Assembly (NCBI GenBank): GCA_944472135.2
Contig: OX235270.1
Coordinates: 146,087,632-146,151,631 of the forward strand
Source of the DNA: Trichobilharzia regenti
Taxonomy: Eukaryota; Platyhelminthes; Trematoda; Strigeidida; Schistosomatidae
Direction of reading: 5' to 3'
Length of the DNA stretch: 64,000 bases
The notes beneath the pieces were generated by a model. It did no database searches. It saw only the letters and a program-made list of their open reading frames with translations, and was not told the origin of the DNA. Shown one piece after another: positions 35,690 to 47,790 of this stretch. A program made the position numbers and the translations under genes. How positions within the stretch are numbered: the stretch's first letter is position 1; each line of letters opens with the position of its first letter.

Positions 35690-36382
35690 GTAAGTAGAAA
35701 ACGATACGCACACACACACATACATACATACATATTAAAAAGTGTCTTCATTATTATTCTGAGGGAAAAAGCGAGGCATGATATAAATTCAGAAGAGAAA
35801 AATAAAAAGGTGGAAAAATCGGAAGAATAAGTTAAATTTAAGTGAGAGAGAGAGAGAGAGAGTAAATGTAAATCCGTCTTGTTTTAATGCTTAAAAAAAG
35901 CAAAACGAAAATTTATTCATAAACATTATTCTGTTGTGCTAATACAGGCGCACACGCACACACACACACACAGACAGACAGAAAGGGAGAGGGAGAGGCA
36001 GACAGTGTGTGCTACTTGTAGTAACAATGGCTTAACAGTCGTCATTCTATCATTCCACCGCGAACCCATCTCCGCCCCGTAATCTCCTTCCCCCTACCTC
36101 TAACATTTTATCCGACTACTGTCATTTTTACATTTCACTTAACTATCTACCTGTATGTCTTCTTCAACTTAAAAATATACACTACTACTACTGCTACTAC
36201 TTTAATAAGGAAAAAACAGTAGTAAGTGTAGCACCGACACTAGAACCACTAAACTGCTTTTTATTATTAATATTATTATTACTATTCTGTTGGCTGTCAG
36301 AATAAATAAATTTACTTGTATAAATCGAAATAAAACCTTGACATTTAACTGGCATTTAAATCTTTTAAACTTTAGAAAAGAA

Positions 36383-36435
<53 letters not shown>

Positions 36436-36475
36436 TGATTATGATTATATGGTTTATGCTTGCTTGCTTGCTTAG

Positions 36476-36599
36476 ACATGTGTTGTATCAAGTGAAAAGA
36501 AAATGGCTGTCTAACTGGTTAATTAGAGCTGGTCAGTTAGACATTATAAACAATATAACACACACTTTTCCGGTAGGAGATAGTGGAAAGTGTATAAAG
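36476..36599 (+). CDS. putative exon 2, product not recognised
   Basis: The acceptor 'cttgcttgcttgcttag' is pyrimidine-rich and the donor is 'ataaaggtacatt'. One leading base then 41 codons: the peptide starts HVLYQVKRKWLSNWLIRAG and ends VGDSGKCIK. Composition is protein-like, with three Trp/Arg-rich clusters. It follows a TA microsatellite at 36381-36430. It ends in phase 0, and the next exon starts in phase 0 after an 89-base intron, a normal length for short flatworm introns. Confidence 0.45.
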
Positions 36600-36688
36600 G
36601 TACATTTTACTGTTGCAGTTGCAGGTAATATTATTATGGATAAAATTAACCAGTGAACTGCTGAATTACTGATATACATGTTCAACAG

Positions 36689-36827
36689 CTAGAACTGAGA
36701 GAAGTCCACTCTTTAACTATGACGCTTATTGAGAAGTGTTCTTTGCTTTCATATCTAGAATTGGCTTCTATTATGAGTGATGATGATCAAATAGATAAGC
36801 TTCACAAAAGAGTGTTTCCAGAATCAG
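36689..36827 (+). CDS. putative exon 3, product not recognised
   Basis: The acceptor is 'tacatgttcaacag' and the donor 'gaatcaggtatgttg' is excellent. The 46 codons plus one base read LELREVHSLTMTLIEKC, then LASIMSDDDQIDKLHKRVF. The helix-like leucine spacing and acidic run look like a genuine protein. No family recognised. A retroelement origin seems unlikely, since no other copy is present. Confidence 0.5.
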
Positions 36828-36956
36828 GTATGTTGATGGAATGTAGTACACCATACAGGACATGAATATCCCAGTTCATGATGACAGAACATAAACGTTT
36901 ACACAACTCTTTCAGCTTATATGGCAACATTTTCTCTCACTGGATCTTTTTGACTT

Positions 36957-37142
36957 ATTTTTTTGATTACAGCTTGATTCCACACTGTATTTTTGGTACA
37001 AGTACGAAATTTTCAGCATGTGATATCGGTAACCCAAATTCTGCAGGCCGACCATAGATATCAGGTGTGCGTCGGCAGGGGATCGAACCTCAAACCATAT
37101 GCATGGTCGGCGAGAGTCCTAACCACTGTGCCACCGACACGC
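36957..37142 (-). repeat. SINE B copy
   Basis: Full-length on the minus strand, from 'attttttttgattacagctt' equivalents to the head 'actgtgccaccgacacgc'. If the exon model holds, it lies in the intron after 36827. The bases just outside the tail ('ggatctttttgact') also precede the copy at 31446. Confidence 0.9.
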
Positions 37143-37254
37143 AGTACTTCAGTACTATCTTTGATGACGTAAATAATAACAATAATAACAGGGATTATCA
37201 ACACATCCGAAAATTATTGACTGATGATTTATAAACTCTGGGAACGGATCTGCT

Positions 37255-37492
37255 GCTCAAGAGTTAGCCCCCCCCCCAAAGACACCACAGAATGACATCC
37301 CACTTCAGGCCATCGCTCAAGTGGAACTCGACTGGAAAATGATTAGTGCGGCTTCATTTCAGGATGTCATAGAGGAGATCGTGCTAGCAGAAGCTGAAAG
37401 CTTACAGGAGGCAATTATAGGGCCACCTAAAGAGAACGGCAGAGAATAGGGTGTATCGGAGATGTTCCGTATTCCACTAGGAACCCAGGGGT
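37255..37492 (+). pseudogene. decayed LINE 3' end (RTE-a-like)
   Basis: A 'catcgctcaagtggaactcg' block and an end 'gttccgtattccactaggaa' followed by 'cccaggggtaaag' and an aat tract resemble the RTE-a 3' terminus. The middle is too decayed to align by eye. Confidence 0.4.
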
Positions 37493-39530
37493 AAAGTAAT
37501 ATAATAATAATTGCCAGTGTGTGTGTGTGTGTGTAAATATTCTCATCATTCAAAACTTGAAAATCTGACAAAAATGTACAGCCTTTTAGTGCCATTTCCA
37601 CACACACACACACACACACCGGTTTCAGCATACAAATACATACATCGAGGTTCACATACGACACTCCAAGACTGCTTAACCTGTTGACAACTGTAGAATG
37701 ATGTCTACTTCTACTGCCATCAGAACAGTTAATCAATGTGTACACAGGGTTGAATGCACAGTATTTCTTTTCTTTTCGACCGAGAAGAATCTGTCCATCA
37801 TGTTATTCATACGTCATAATGATTAACAGAAATCTGCTCAACTCAGGTGGGGGGCAGGGGTCGAAGAACAAGTGAACACAAATCTTTAAGTTAAGCATGC
37901 CACTGATTTAGTGTACAACCAAAGATTGACATTTGAATTGTCCTAAATGCCCAAAAATATTAATTTAATTTTTATTAAAAAAAAAATTTAGAGCAGTTTC
38001 TATGTCACCTAAATTTTTTTTAAAAAGGTTCCATTTACTCCAAATTAAATCTGTCAGTTGAAATGAAGGAGTTAAGACATTTAACTTGTAGCATGGTCAT
38101 ATATGATGTTTATCAACTCATTCTTCTTCTGGCTGGCCTGTCTATTCTCACTGCTCAGGCATTTATTTGAATGGTTTCGCAGCTGCAGACATAAGGGCAA
38201 TCAGACAGTCACAAAGCAATGACCCCTAGTTTCATTTCATAATGAGCTCCCTTATCCCTTCGAGAAATGAAGCTTACAGTTTCAAAAAATAATTTTAAAA
38301 AAAATAGTGTTCAGAAAGCCTACTCCCTAGTATTTCTCACTAAGTATGGGATAATTGACAGTGAAAGGTGTCCTTAAAAGTTGTCCATTTTCACAAAAAG
38401 CCATTTAATTAAATTTATCAGCCTACTTAGTCTACCAGTTGAATAATTACACTAACTAAGCAGTCTTGAAAGATGATACTCCATAAGGAAATTTGACAAA
38501 AATTGCAGGGTAATTGCAAAAAGCGGTTCCCATAATTAGTGTATGAGCACTTTTTTTTGTTACTGTTGTTGTTGTCGTTGTGGATTTGTTTACTATTACA
38601 AAGGATGCATTGCAGAAGTTCGACAGTATGACAGCCTCAAGTTTGGAGTGTAGAAAATTCATTCGTATAACTTAACTGCATAAATGTTGGTTATTCATCT
38701 GGATGGGGTGATCGTTGACAAATAAGTAGAGGTAAGAATTGCATAATCATAATAATTTAGTCATGCTTATGTCTTGACAAGAAGCATTAACTACCATTCA
38801 GTTTCACTAATGATGATATCAGTCATCTTTTATCGCTCTTAGTGTTGTTGTTGCTGTAAACTTCGAAGATTCCCATCAACTGTTGCATAATGTCACCTGA
38901 AGGAGGTTGAGTACAATTCTTGTGTCTCGCTGTGCTGGGCTTTTTAAAAAAAATTTATTTACACTTGTGAACTGATCTTGTTGAGTTGACTTCCTCATTC
39001 ATGATAACATTCGATGGAAGGGGATTAAGAAGGCTGGAGTAAACACCTTAAAGTTTATCATACTGTTAACAACATATAAGCTAAACAACACACTTTGGTT
39101 GAAAGCTACTCATCACGGGCACTGAATGTATGATTAAAGTTAGACTGAAGAAGTGAAGAAAAAAAAAATATATATATATGATGATATATGGAGAAGATGA
39201 CCATTATGGTTACCGTTCTTTACCTTGGGGTCAATTCAGTTTCAAAATTTATTCTACACTATACGAAACAGTTCCGAACTGTAAGACTTATTATATACTA
39301 TAGGTGGTCAACTCTTGGAATTTAATAAAGTAGTCTATGAGGCGTGAGTGTATGGAATCCCTTGAATATAGAATTCATAACTTTTGTTTATGCCAATTAA
39401 AATAAGCGAAACAATGAATAGTGTTCATATTCATACTGAATTATCTTAACCTTATTGCATCATCACATTTATGCATTGTTCATTTCATCTTCGGAATTCC
39501 AAAAGCCAACTCATTTCTTACCTATTATAG
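37493..39530. other. spacer (putative intron)
   Basis: GT tract at 37517-37532, CA tract at 37601-37618, gtt tract at 38563-38580. No further exon identified. Confidence 0.4.
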
Positions 39531-39567
39531 GAATAACGATGCAAAATGGTATTCAGCCTGGTTATGA
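39531..39567 (+). CDS. putative micro-exon 4, 37 nt
   Basis: Acceptor 'atttcttacctattatag' and a near-perfect donor 'ttatgagtaagtac'. Two leading bases complete the codon begun at 36827 (Gly). Then ITMQNGIQPGY and two bases that join the next exon as Asp. Both phases agree with its neighbours. Short exons of this size are common in schistosomes. Confidence 0.4.
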
Positions 39568-40442
39568 GTAAGTACAGTCTGTGTCATGAACACGATTAGT
39601 ACTAAAAACATTCCCGAAAAAGAAGTACAGAAGCCCCCTAATGTATGTATGACACAAAAACCAGATTGAAGTGAACACAGTAGTACTTGTATCTCTTATT
39701 TTGCCACTTGTCAACACTATACACCTTCGATGAACGCCACCATGGAGTGAGTTCACGAGGAAAATCGGCAATGTTCTATGTATATATTTTTTCCATAAAG
39801 ATAAAACTGATTTTTTAGCTGCTTTTCCAGTCAATAATAAGTTCGTCAAAACATCCCCTCTGTGTGTGTGTGCGCGTGTTTTTCAATAAATACTCATAAA
39901 GTTAGATTAGTCATCAATCCACAAGCGATAACAAATCCATCAACTGATTAGTGTTGTAATCTGAATATCTAACAATCTATAGTGACTTGATTGTGAGGAA
40001 TACTCTAATGATCAGGGTTTATACATATATATACATAACTTGCAAAACATAAAATATAGCAAATTATATTTCAGAAATTTCAAATAATGCAAGGTAAATT
40101 GATTTGTCGCTAATTCAAATAAAACGAACAGGATTACTTTATTAAGTCGATTTACTAGTAATGTAAAATGCCAAATTTTGAGACGGTAACCCAAACATAC
40201 TTCATATAGCCCTGACCCAGATCTCCACGATCTGATCTTTTAATGAGTTGTTTCTTTCTCTTCTTAAAGATGTGAAGTGAATATTTGCGAAGAATTTAAG
40301 CCTACATTAGTCTGCAAACATGAATGACTCTAATTCACCCTAATAACTGAATTCGTTTCTTTTTCGGGTATACTGTTATCCATTTCGACTTTAACAAGGA
40401 TTTATCCATGAACGTATAGTTCTATACAGGTAGTGAGTACTA
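39568..40442. other. spacer (putative intron)
   Basis: GT/GC run at 39860-39878. The minus open frame at 39562-39849 has no recognisable motif. Confidence 0.35.
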
Positions 40443-40452
40443 TCAAAGACTC

Positions 40453-40455
<3 letters not shown>

Positions 40456-40483
<28 letters not shown>

Positions 40484-40726
40484 TCCTTCATGTTCACAGT
40501 GGAACATAGGGCGGCCTCAAGTTATAGGCTCGAAGTTTCACTAGCAGTGGTGATTATTTTTACAGGATGGGGTTGCTAGCCAGCCTCATGCCCAACCTTC
40601 CCTCTTTACCAGCTTTTTTTAAATTCTGGTTTAGCGAGGTAAAGGAGAGCGTCGGTGGTCGGGGATCAAATCCGGAACCATATGCATGGTCGGCAAACGT
40701 CCTAACCACTGTGCCACCGACGCACT
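40456..40726 (-). repeat. SINE A1 copy with 13-bp target-site duplication
   Basis: Full minus-strand SINE A1 with an att tail. Direct repeats 'tcaaagactctat' lie at 40443-40455 and 40727-40739. Confidence 0.93.
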
Positions 40727-40739
40727 TCAAAGACTCTAT

Positions 40740-41718
40740 CGGATATTTATTCAAATCAAATCAAAGCTGAATTGAATCAATTCGAGTATAAGACAATTGA
40801 AACACTTACCAGCCACATGTTTATCTCACCAGTTAGTTGAATTAGTCAAGTTTGATTTAACCAACTGTAAAATTTTTTAATACCTGTATGTTCTGTCGAA
40901 TTAGAGAAAGCAAAGATATGCAAGAACCTTCTGTTATCAAATACTACAAATATTAGAGTTTCAGTGTTATCAATCCGACTTAGGTAGATGTTAAGTTTAC
41001 ACAGTGAATCATTTTCTTTATAAGTCCACAGAGAGTAAAATACAATTTACGCATGAATTACTGTTAGAATACAGTGCAGCGCAGTGCAGTGCAGTATATG
41101 AATCTTTTAGGGATAAACCACCATCTACTGTGGATTGCAGCCCACTAAAATTGACGAAAGTAAAATTCCACTCCGACAGTCATCTGTCATACAGTTGAAC
41201 TGATGATATGCCTAAGCAGCTGAACAGTAATCAAATAAACCTTGAAATCAATCAACTTTGACCTTGTCATAAAAAGTTAGTAGGTATTCTGTTCAAGTAG
41301 TAGAGAACATAATACTTATCGATTTGTACACGGGTGAATACTAATCATTGAACTATCCAAATGATCAATAATCACTCGGAAGAAATTTAACTTAAAGTAC
41401 ACACATCAATGGCATTTTAAAAACAAAACAAAAAAAGCAGCTAAATAAAAAAATCAATGAGTGAATGACTTACCTATGCGTAATTTCGACAAGTGAATGA
41501 ACATTAACACTTTGATAATATGAACTCGAAAAATCTCCACCTTGATAATTGTTGAATAGTTTTCAGAATTGGTGCGATTACGAAGTATTATTGAAGAAAA
41601 AAGTAATAGTCGTAGTAATATTGATATATGATTCGTATACTCAGTGTATTGAGAATAGTCCTCCAGTGGTGGTATATTTGTCAATGATAATAATAATAAT
41701 AATAGTAATAATAATTAG
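40740..41718. other. spacer (putative intron)
   Basis: A gcagt tandem is seen at 41077-41094. An open segment at 41004-41198 follows 'ttttctttataag' but lacks a good donor. Confidence 0.35.
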
Positions 41719-41805
41719 TAATGTGTTGCACACTGAAGGTGAACACCGATGGTATATCACAGAACGATGTGCAGCTCACACAGTGTCCGGAATCACTTTC
41801 TTCAA
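41719..41805 (+). CDS. putative exon 5, product not recognised
   Basis: The donor 'ttcttcaagtaagta' is excellent. The proposed acceptor is an AG at the end of an aat microsatellite ('aataataattag'), which is poor, so the left border is uncertain. One leading base, then NVLHTEGEHRWYITERC and AAHTVSGITFF, then two bases. The phase fits both the 39531 micro-exon and the 50975 exon. Aromatic and Cys residues suggest an extracellular or enzyme segment, but nothing is recognised. Confidence 0.4.
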
Positions 41806-44036
41806 GTAAGTAGGCAGAAAAAATAATACTCTGCCTATCTCTGGGATATCTAGCCAAGTTGTCGTGTTAACCGTTAAAAAATTGAAATTTAAAGAAAAAT
41901 TCAAACCTATAGAATTCTTCATTTTTAAGTATCACCCTCCCCATCCATTTTTCATTCACTCACTCACTCACTCATTCATTCACCCATCCATCCATTCACT
42001 CACTCTCTCCCTCATCCACTCACACACACACACATACACGCTGATATATAAAATTTCATTCTCTTGTGGATGACTGATCTCTCTCTCGCTCGCTCGCTCC
42101 CTCACACTCTTTTGTTCCTCATACGCATATACGCATTAGTTAAACACACACCACATATATTTTTGTTTTAATTTTTGAAAACTGAAAGAGAGACACATGA
42201 TTTTGTACAAGTTTCTGTGAATTGTTGAATAAACTTTTGTGTCGATAGGACAATATTTTACTTTAAAGTGAATATTAACCAACTGAGTTAGCTGGCCAAC
42301 CAAATCAAGTACAACATCTCACCAAAAATTGTTGTAATAACAGCACAACTACAACTAAAACAACGACAACAATAATTATAACACCAAATACAAATCTGAA
42401 AGATTCGAATTCACCCACCCTCAATTTGTAGGTGTGCGTACATTCATGCATGCATGTGTGCATACACGAGTGTGATACACACACAAATAATAAATTGGAA
42501 TGTATAGTTTATATAAATTAATAATTCATGCCTATATAGCAAGCAATACACATGCATCGCATACATTTTGTCAGAGAGAGAGAGCTATGCAGCCAGCCAC
42601 GAGAACCACAGTTCATTTTCTCACCCTTTTTCAAATATGAATATTATAACCCTAAAATGTGTCTATCTGCGTGTGTGTGTGTGTGTGCATGTATGTGTAT
42701 GCGTGCGTAATGCGTATGTATTTGAATTTGTGAGTCGAAAAATCAAAAATTTGAAATTCCACTACTCTCTCTCTCATCATAGTGCTCATCACTCAATCAG
42801 ACACACACACACACACACAGGGTAACCTCCACACACCCCTTGACACAAAAATACCTATTTGTTCCAACCTGTCTTCTTATTATAAGTTGAGAATGACTGA
42901 CTGACCTTTCATTTATGCATTCAAATTTCATCTCTCTGGCTCTCTGCAAGCCTCTATGTGCATCACTTACATTGGCTGTGATAACATGTGACCGCAAAAT
43001 TGAGTCAAGTTTTGATTGGCTGTTTATTAAAAGTTTGTTGAGTCTTTGGGATGGAACCCATGAGATGATAAAAATTTCCATTTTTGCTTTTAATTGTTCG
43101 TTTATCACAAAAGGGGTTCTGTCTCTCTCTCTACCAGTAGTGGTTACAGTTGAAATGGCATTATTATACTATCGTTATTATTATCATCCTCAGTATTGCA
43201 GAAATTCTTTACTCGATTTATTTACAGACAGGTAATAATAATAATAATCGACAAATTTTGAGTTCATTCAATCTGTTCTTCTGTTTCATTATTTCACTGT
43301 CGACCTACACACCGAAACAACTGCTGTCTCTCTCTGTCTCTCAACCACACATACACACACACGAATTGTACACGCAGACATACACAGAGGACTCAGTGCG
43401 TAGATATACGTGGAATTAGCGTTTAGTTCAGTTTTCATAAATTGACTACTAATTTCTATGAGTAGATGTGACAGATTGATTTTTCTTTTAAATCAGAATG
43501 TTTGGGATTAAATTAATTAGTGAATTTTAGTCATTAAACCCACATGAATATTAGCTGACAAGAGGTTCACCTTTCCCATACAAAGAAGCATGCGTTTCTT
43601 TTTTTTTTTTTAAGAAAAATATATTTTATTTTAGAAATATTTAAAAAAAAATTGAAAATGACATTTTTCAGATAACTGCAAGTGAATATTTCAATTTAAT
43701 TTGGTGCTTTTATTGACCGGGTTGTTTTTTGTGTTTGTTCGCTGACCGTATCGTTCTTTAAGAGATAATGATTAAGGTCAGCAATGAAAATCCTGAATGT
43801 GGGGAAGTTTAAGGGTTTATACACCACGGATTGTGAAGTTTCTAAGCATCTTCGATCACTTCACTTATAATGTGAACATTGGGAAGTCGTCAACCACTGT
43901 GTTCCGTAGTATTTTAAGTTTACAAATGTTGATGTGAGCGTACACAGCGTCACGTTTTAATTATTATGTCTTTTGACATGGATGTTGGTGAACTATCAAG
44001 CTGCCCAAGCAATATATGATTTTTAATGCCTCCATC
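41806..44036. other. spacer (putative intron)
   Basis: actc-type tandem at 41955-42005, GT at 42671-42687, CA at 42801-42819, aat at 43232-43247. A minus open frame (42797-43108) has a protein-like middle but starts in a CA repeat. Confidence 0.4.
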
Positions 44037-44272
44037 TGTGCGTCGGTGGCACAGTGGTTAAGACGCTCGCCGACTATGCACACGGTTCAGGGTCCGATTC
44101 CCGGCCACCGACGCACTAGTTTACCTCGCTAAGCCAGAAATTAAAAAAAAGCTGGTAAAGAGGAAAGGTTGGGCATGGGGCCATCAACCCCACCCTGTAG
44201 AAATAACCACCACTGCTACAGAAACTTCAAGCCACTAGCTTGGAGCCCAATGTTCAACTGAGGAACGTGAAG

Positions 44273-44305
<33 letters not shown>
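44037..44305 (+). repeat. SINE A1 copy with TA tail
   Basis: Full SINE A1, its tail extended by an (at)n run at 44275-44304. No clear duplication. Confidence 0.9.
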
Positions 44306-44309
<4 letters not shown>

Positions 44310-44418
44310 ATTCTAGATTAGTAGTCAATAACAATATTAATGCTTTTTAAATAAAATCGATTTGTAAAGTAAGATCAATGGCATTGCAGTTGATTAAAGA
44401 AGCTTAACTTATTCTTTT

Positions 44419-44788
44419 CCATTTCAACAAACGCCTCCTGCTTCAGAGTAATCTACAGAGTCAAGAATAAACTATCAAAGGCAATACGGTTTCGTCTTCT
44501 TTGTATCGCTGAAGCTCTGGCTATTCACATAGAAAAACCGGAGTTGTGCATACAAAAGAAGATTACTCAATCACTTCTACTGTCATGGTAACAACTTTTC
44601 TATTCTGTTTTGATTTGATTTGAGTTTTTTCTTGTTTCGATTTTTGATGACTTAATTTTGTTTCTTTACCTCTTCTTTAATTGCTTATAATTCTTGTATT
44701 CATTCAGAACTCTTACGTAATTTCGTATTATCTACTTTGTTTCTATGTGCATCCTGAGTAGAACTCACTCATCAAACTATTCATATTG
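44419..44788 (+). pseudogene. Penelope-like element 3' end: endonuclease C-terminus and 3' UTR
   Basis: 44419-44591 encodes 'TNASCFRVIYRVKNKLSKAI', then 'LCIAEALAIHIEKPELC' and stops at TAA 44589-44591. The approximately 200-base untranslated part to 44788 is shared with 59605-59780 and ends at the same base, which defines the element's 3' terminus. It is 5'-truncated, lacking RT and the GIY-YIG core. It serves as the empty site for the SINE insertion at 59392. Confidence 0.8.
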
Positions 44789-44869
44789 AAGAGAGTCCAT
44801 GGAAGAGAACGAGTCTTTTATTCAGACTAATAAAAGCAACCGGCTGTTTAAAATGCAACTATTGTGTCT

Positions 44870-45055
44870 AATAAGTTCTTACGCGTTGAATTCAGATATA
44901 TGCATGGCATCCTGTAGACCTCATGTTCAGCCTGCCTGGGTATACTACCAGTTTGATATGGTTTAGGAGTGAGTCGGCCGAGAGTCGAACCCAGGTCACG
45001 TGTGTGTGTGTGTGGATAGCAGGCATTCTGCCCTTGAATTGAACCACCCACGCCT
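44870..45055 (-). repeat. tRNA-Gly-like SINE or tRNA relic
   Basis: On the minus strand a tRNA-like head reads 'gcgtgggtggttcaattcaa', 'ggcagaatgcctgc', and after a CA run Box B 'gggttcgactctcgg'. This follows the Gly tRNA pattern but with a CA expansion in the anticodon arm. The downstream body is not shared with the other families here. Confidence 0.5.
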
Positions 45056-45284
45056 TCTCAACACTCAAAAAGAATTAAGAAGGTTTTTGTTTGTTTGATT
45101 CATGGGAATGCCTGAGAGTAATAAAAAGAGGAAGGCAAACATCTTATTTTCAGTTATTTCCCACTTCAAACTAATAAAAAGAATTCAAAATAGAATTGGA
45201 CACTAGAGTCCCCAACATCTTTTATAAAATCTGGTTTCTTTAGCAAATTATACCTGAATATTGTAAATATTTTATATTATACAT

Positions 45285-45466
45285 ATTTTATTATAGCTTG
45301 ACTTCACACAGGATTTTTGATACAAGCATGAAATTTTCAACACTTGATATCAGTAGCTCGAATTTTGCAGGCCGACCATTGATATCGGGTGTGCGTCGGC
45401 CGAGAATCGAATCCCGGACCATTTGCATGGTCGATGAGGGTCCTAAACGCTGTGCCACCGACGCAC
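45285..45466 (-). repeat. SINE B copy
   Basis: Minus strand, with 'ttatagcttgacttcacaca' and head 'ctgtgccaccgacgcaccg'. Tail and head complete. Confidence 0.88.
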
Positions 45467-45639
45467 CGCACAGAGTCTGACTGAATCAGTATAACACTGC
45501 TTAAAATAACCGCGCAGAGTAAATGAGTACGTTTGGAAAGTATGACTTATGTCCATCTTCAGGCTACATATTAGTTATTTCAACGGGTTCTCGTTCGAAA
45601 AACCTCCACGAAAATAAACAATGACTTTTCAAGCGTTTG

Positions 45640-45795
45640 TTTATAGGGATTCGATCTGTTGGATTGATATCACATAGAGAACGATTGAAAACTAACAGAG
45701 AGTACTGGAAATCTGTTTTATCCTTCTAGTTTAAGACTGTTCACCTGTACGCACCCACCGCTAGAGTTCGGACCTAGGACCTTCTGGTTCCCTTG
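45640..45795 (-). repeat. SINE H copy, head truncated
   Basis: Minus-strand tail and module ('agagagtactggaaatctgt', 'ttatccttctagtttaagac'). Stops within the tRNA-like head. Confidence 0.75.
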
Positions 45796-46004
45796 TAATA
45801 AACTCCCTACAAACAAACTCTTGGAAATGAATCTGATGCTCATATAGAAAGTTACATGGAGTTCTACTAAGAAGTTGCAGCCACTGGGATCCATCAAGTT
45901 AGGTAAGAGATTGGTTACTTGCTTGTAACACTGGCTGGCAGTTCAGATAAATAAATAAATATATATATATATGTCCCGCGAATCGGCATCAGTTGGGATT
46001 CATG

Positions 46005-46180
46005 AGCCACTGGGTCAGGTCCTAGCGGTTAAATGGTCTACGAACTCACCGTGTAACCCGAGTAGGTGCGTACTGTTGGGGAGTCCCAAACTAGGATTAG
46101 GCAGCTGTCCAGTACTTTTTGGTGGTTTTCAATAGTTCTCTAGCTGATATCAATCCGTGACCAAACTTGAGATGATGAAT
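46005..46180 (+). repeat. SINE H copy with deleted Box B
   Basis: Head 'ggtcctagcggttaaatggt' runs directly into 'cccgagtaggtgcgtactg', having lost Box B. Module core 'ttgggga', then 'gtcccaaactaggat'. It faces the copy at 45640. Confidence 0.75.
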
Positions 46181-46404
46181 TATCCGACCTTAACCTCTCA
46201 AGTGTATGTTTCAAATCTTCATACTAGTAAGAAGAGAACGTTTGCGGTTCAAAAAAAGTTGAGACCATTAGATCTATAGATAACCTCGTCGTGCTTATTC
46301 TGTATTTGCAATCTAATGACTGAATGACTAGTTATGGATTTTTTCCATTCACTTTTCCTTACTCTCCTGCAAACAAATCTCAAGTATTGCTAGAGGTTAT
46401 TGTC

Positions 46405-46640
46405 AGTCGGGGGCACAGTGGTAGAATCCTCGCCAACCACGCCTGACGTGGTCCAGGGTTCGATCTCGGGCCACCGACGCACTCCTTTACCTCGCTAAAC
46501 CAGTAATAAGACTGGTAAAGAGGGAAGGTTTGTCATGATGCTAGCAATCTAATTCCATAAAAATAAATACTACCGCTACCGAAACTTCAAGCCTCTAGCT
46601 TGAGACCACCCGATGTTCCACTAGGAACGTAAAGGAATAA
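46405..46640 (+). repeat. SINE A2 copy
   Basis: Head 'cgggggcacagtggtagaat', Box B 'agggttcgatctc', tail 'aggaacgtaaaggaataaaa'. Confidence 0.88.
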
Positions 46641-47514
46641 AAATTTAAAAAAAATTAGAGTTTATTAGGTGCATTCCAGTAGACTCACAAGTTGGGTTTA
46701 GAAACTCTTCCTAATTGCCTTCACTTATATGCTGCCGAATGAAACTCTTATGTTAGTAGTATTATTAACAAAATCGATGACAGAACATAAGCCACTGTCT
46801 TCTAATACATTAATGGGTGTAACAAAGTCCTACTCAGATGACAGTTTTCAACTGCCAGTCGGGAGATCATATTTCAAGTAGTCACTGAAAGTAGTGAGAA
46901 CCGGTGTCTCTTGAATGCAGAAGTATTGCTCCAGGCTACAGATATGCCTTGCTGATCGATATTAGCAAGTGAATAAACTTATATATACATACAAATCCGT
47001 TTAAATTATCATTTCGAAATTAGCTTACAAATTCATGCCATCTCTCAATACACTAACTGAATGTAAATTGCAAGGCATATCACCTACCAATAAATCCTTA
47101 TATTAAATGAAGGCATTATTTGTGAACTGATTATGCGCCATGAAAATAACATACATAATAACCCTGCATTACATAGAATACAGTTATTCTAAACGAAAGG
47201 GTAAGTGTCATCCATCACTGGCAACTTTTGAAAATGACTAGGCTACTTCATTTCTCATCTAACCTAATACGTCAAGTTTGTTTCATTTCAAATTGTTCTT
47301 ATCATTAATTTGCACAGAGTATATACTGGAGAGCATTTTTAGACTTTGTTTAACTTACCGCTATATGTTTATCTGAGCAACAGAGGGACTGCACCGTGGA
47401 GGCTAGATTGCACCCTAAACAGCATAGTTTTGCCTCAAGCTACATACTGTCGACTACTATTATTATCATCCTACTCGTAGATTCCAGATAAGTAGTTAAG
47501 TTTAATCGAATTTG
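46641..47514. other. spacer
   Basis: A faint SINE C-like piece lies at 46885-46975 ('ttgctccaggctacagatat', 'gccttgctgatcg'). Nothing else recognised. Confidence 0.35.
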
Positions 47515-47790
47515 AGATTTTCTCGTCGATTGATTGGACTGAAGTGCTCGGTCTCAGTTTGACATGACGGCTTCTTGTGCAGATGCTTTGATGATGTCTT
47601 GGTATTTATTTAGAATTTAACTGGTGGATGGTGACTAGCAGTGGAATCCAGGATGCGCATTTCGTCGGTGGGAATATCACCACTCACCGGGAAATGCAGG
47701 TCTCTCCAGAAGACAAGTCCCAAGCAGGACGAAACGCGCATCCTGGATTCCACTGCTAGTAACCATCCACCAGTTAAGTAGTTAAGTATT
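47515..47790 (+). repeat. Sm-alpha-like unit with inverted duplication
   Basis: Starts 'ctcgtcgattgattggactg' like the copy at 2472. A 50-base segment (47617-47666) is the reverse complement of 47728-47777, which holds the ribozyme's 3' half. The plus-strand core reads 'aagacaa' instead of CUGANGA, so the hammerhead is inactive although stems gtcc/ggac and cag/ctg remain. Confidence 0.75.

Noticed and set aside
36202..36432. Open frame rich in Tyr-Ile repeats, minus strand
   Set aside because: Translation of a TA microsatellite.
42797..43108. 103-codon minus-strand frame with a protein-like middle
   Set aside because: It starts inside a CA repeat, has no recognised motif, and only one weak splice site; not enough to call a gene.
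47712..47755. Active hammerhead in the second Sm-alpha unit
   Set aside because: The core reads aagacaa in place of CUGANGA, so catalysis is not expected.
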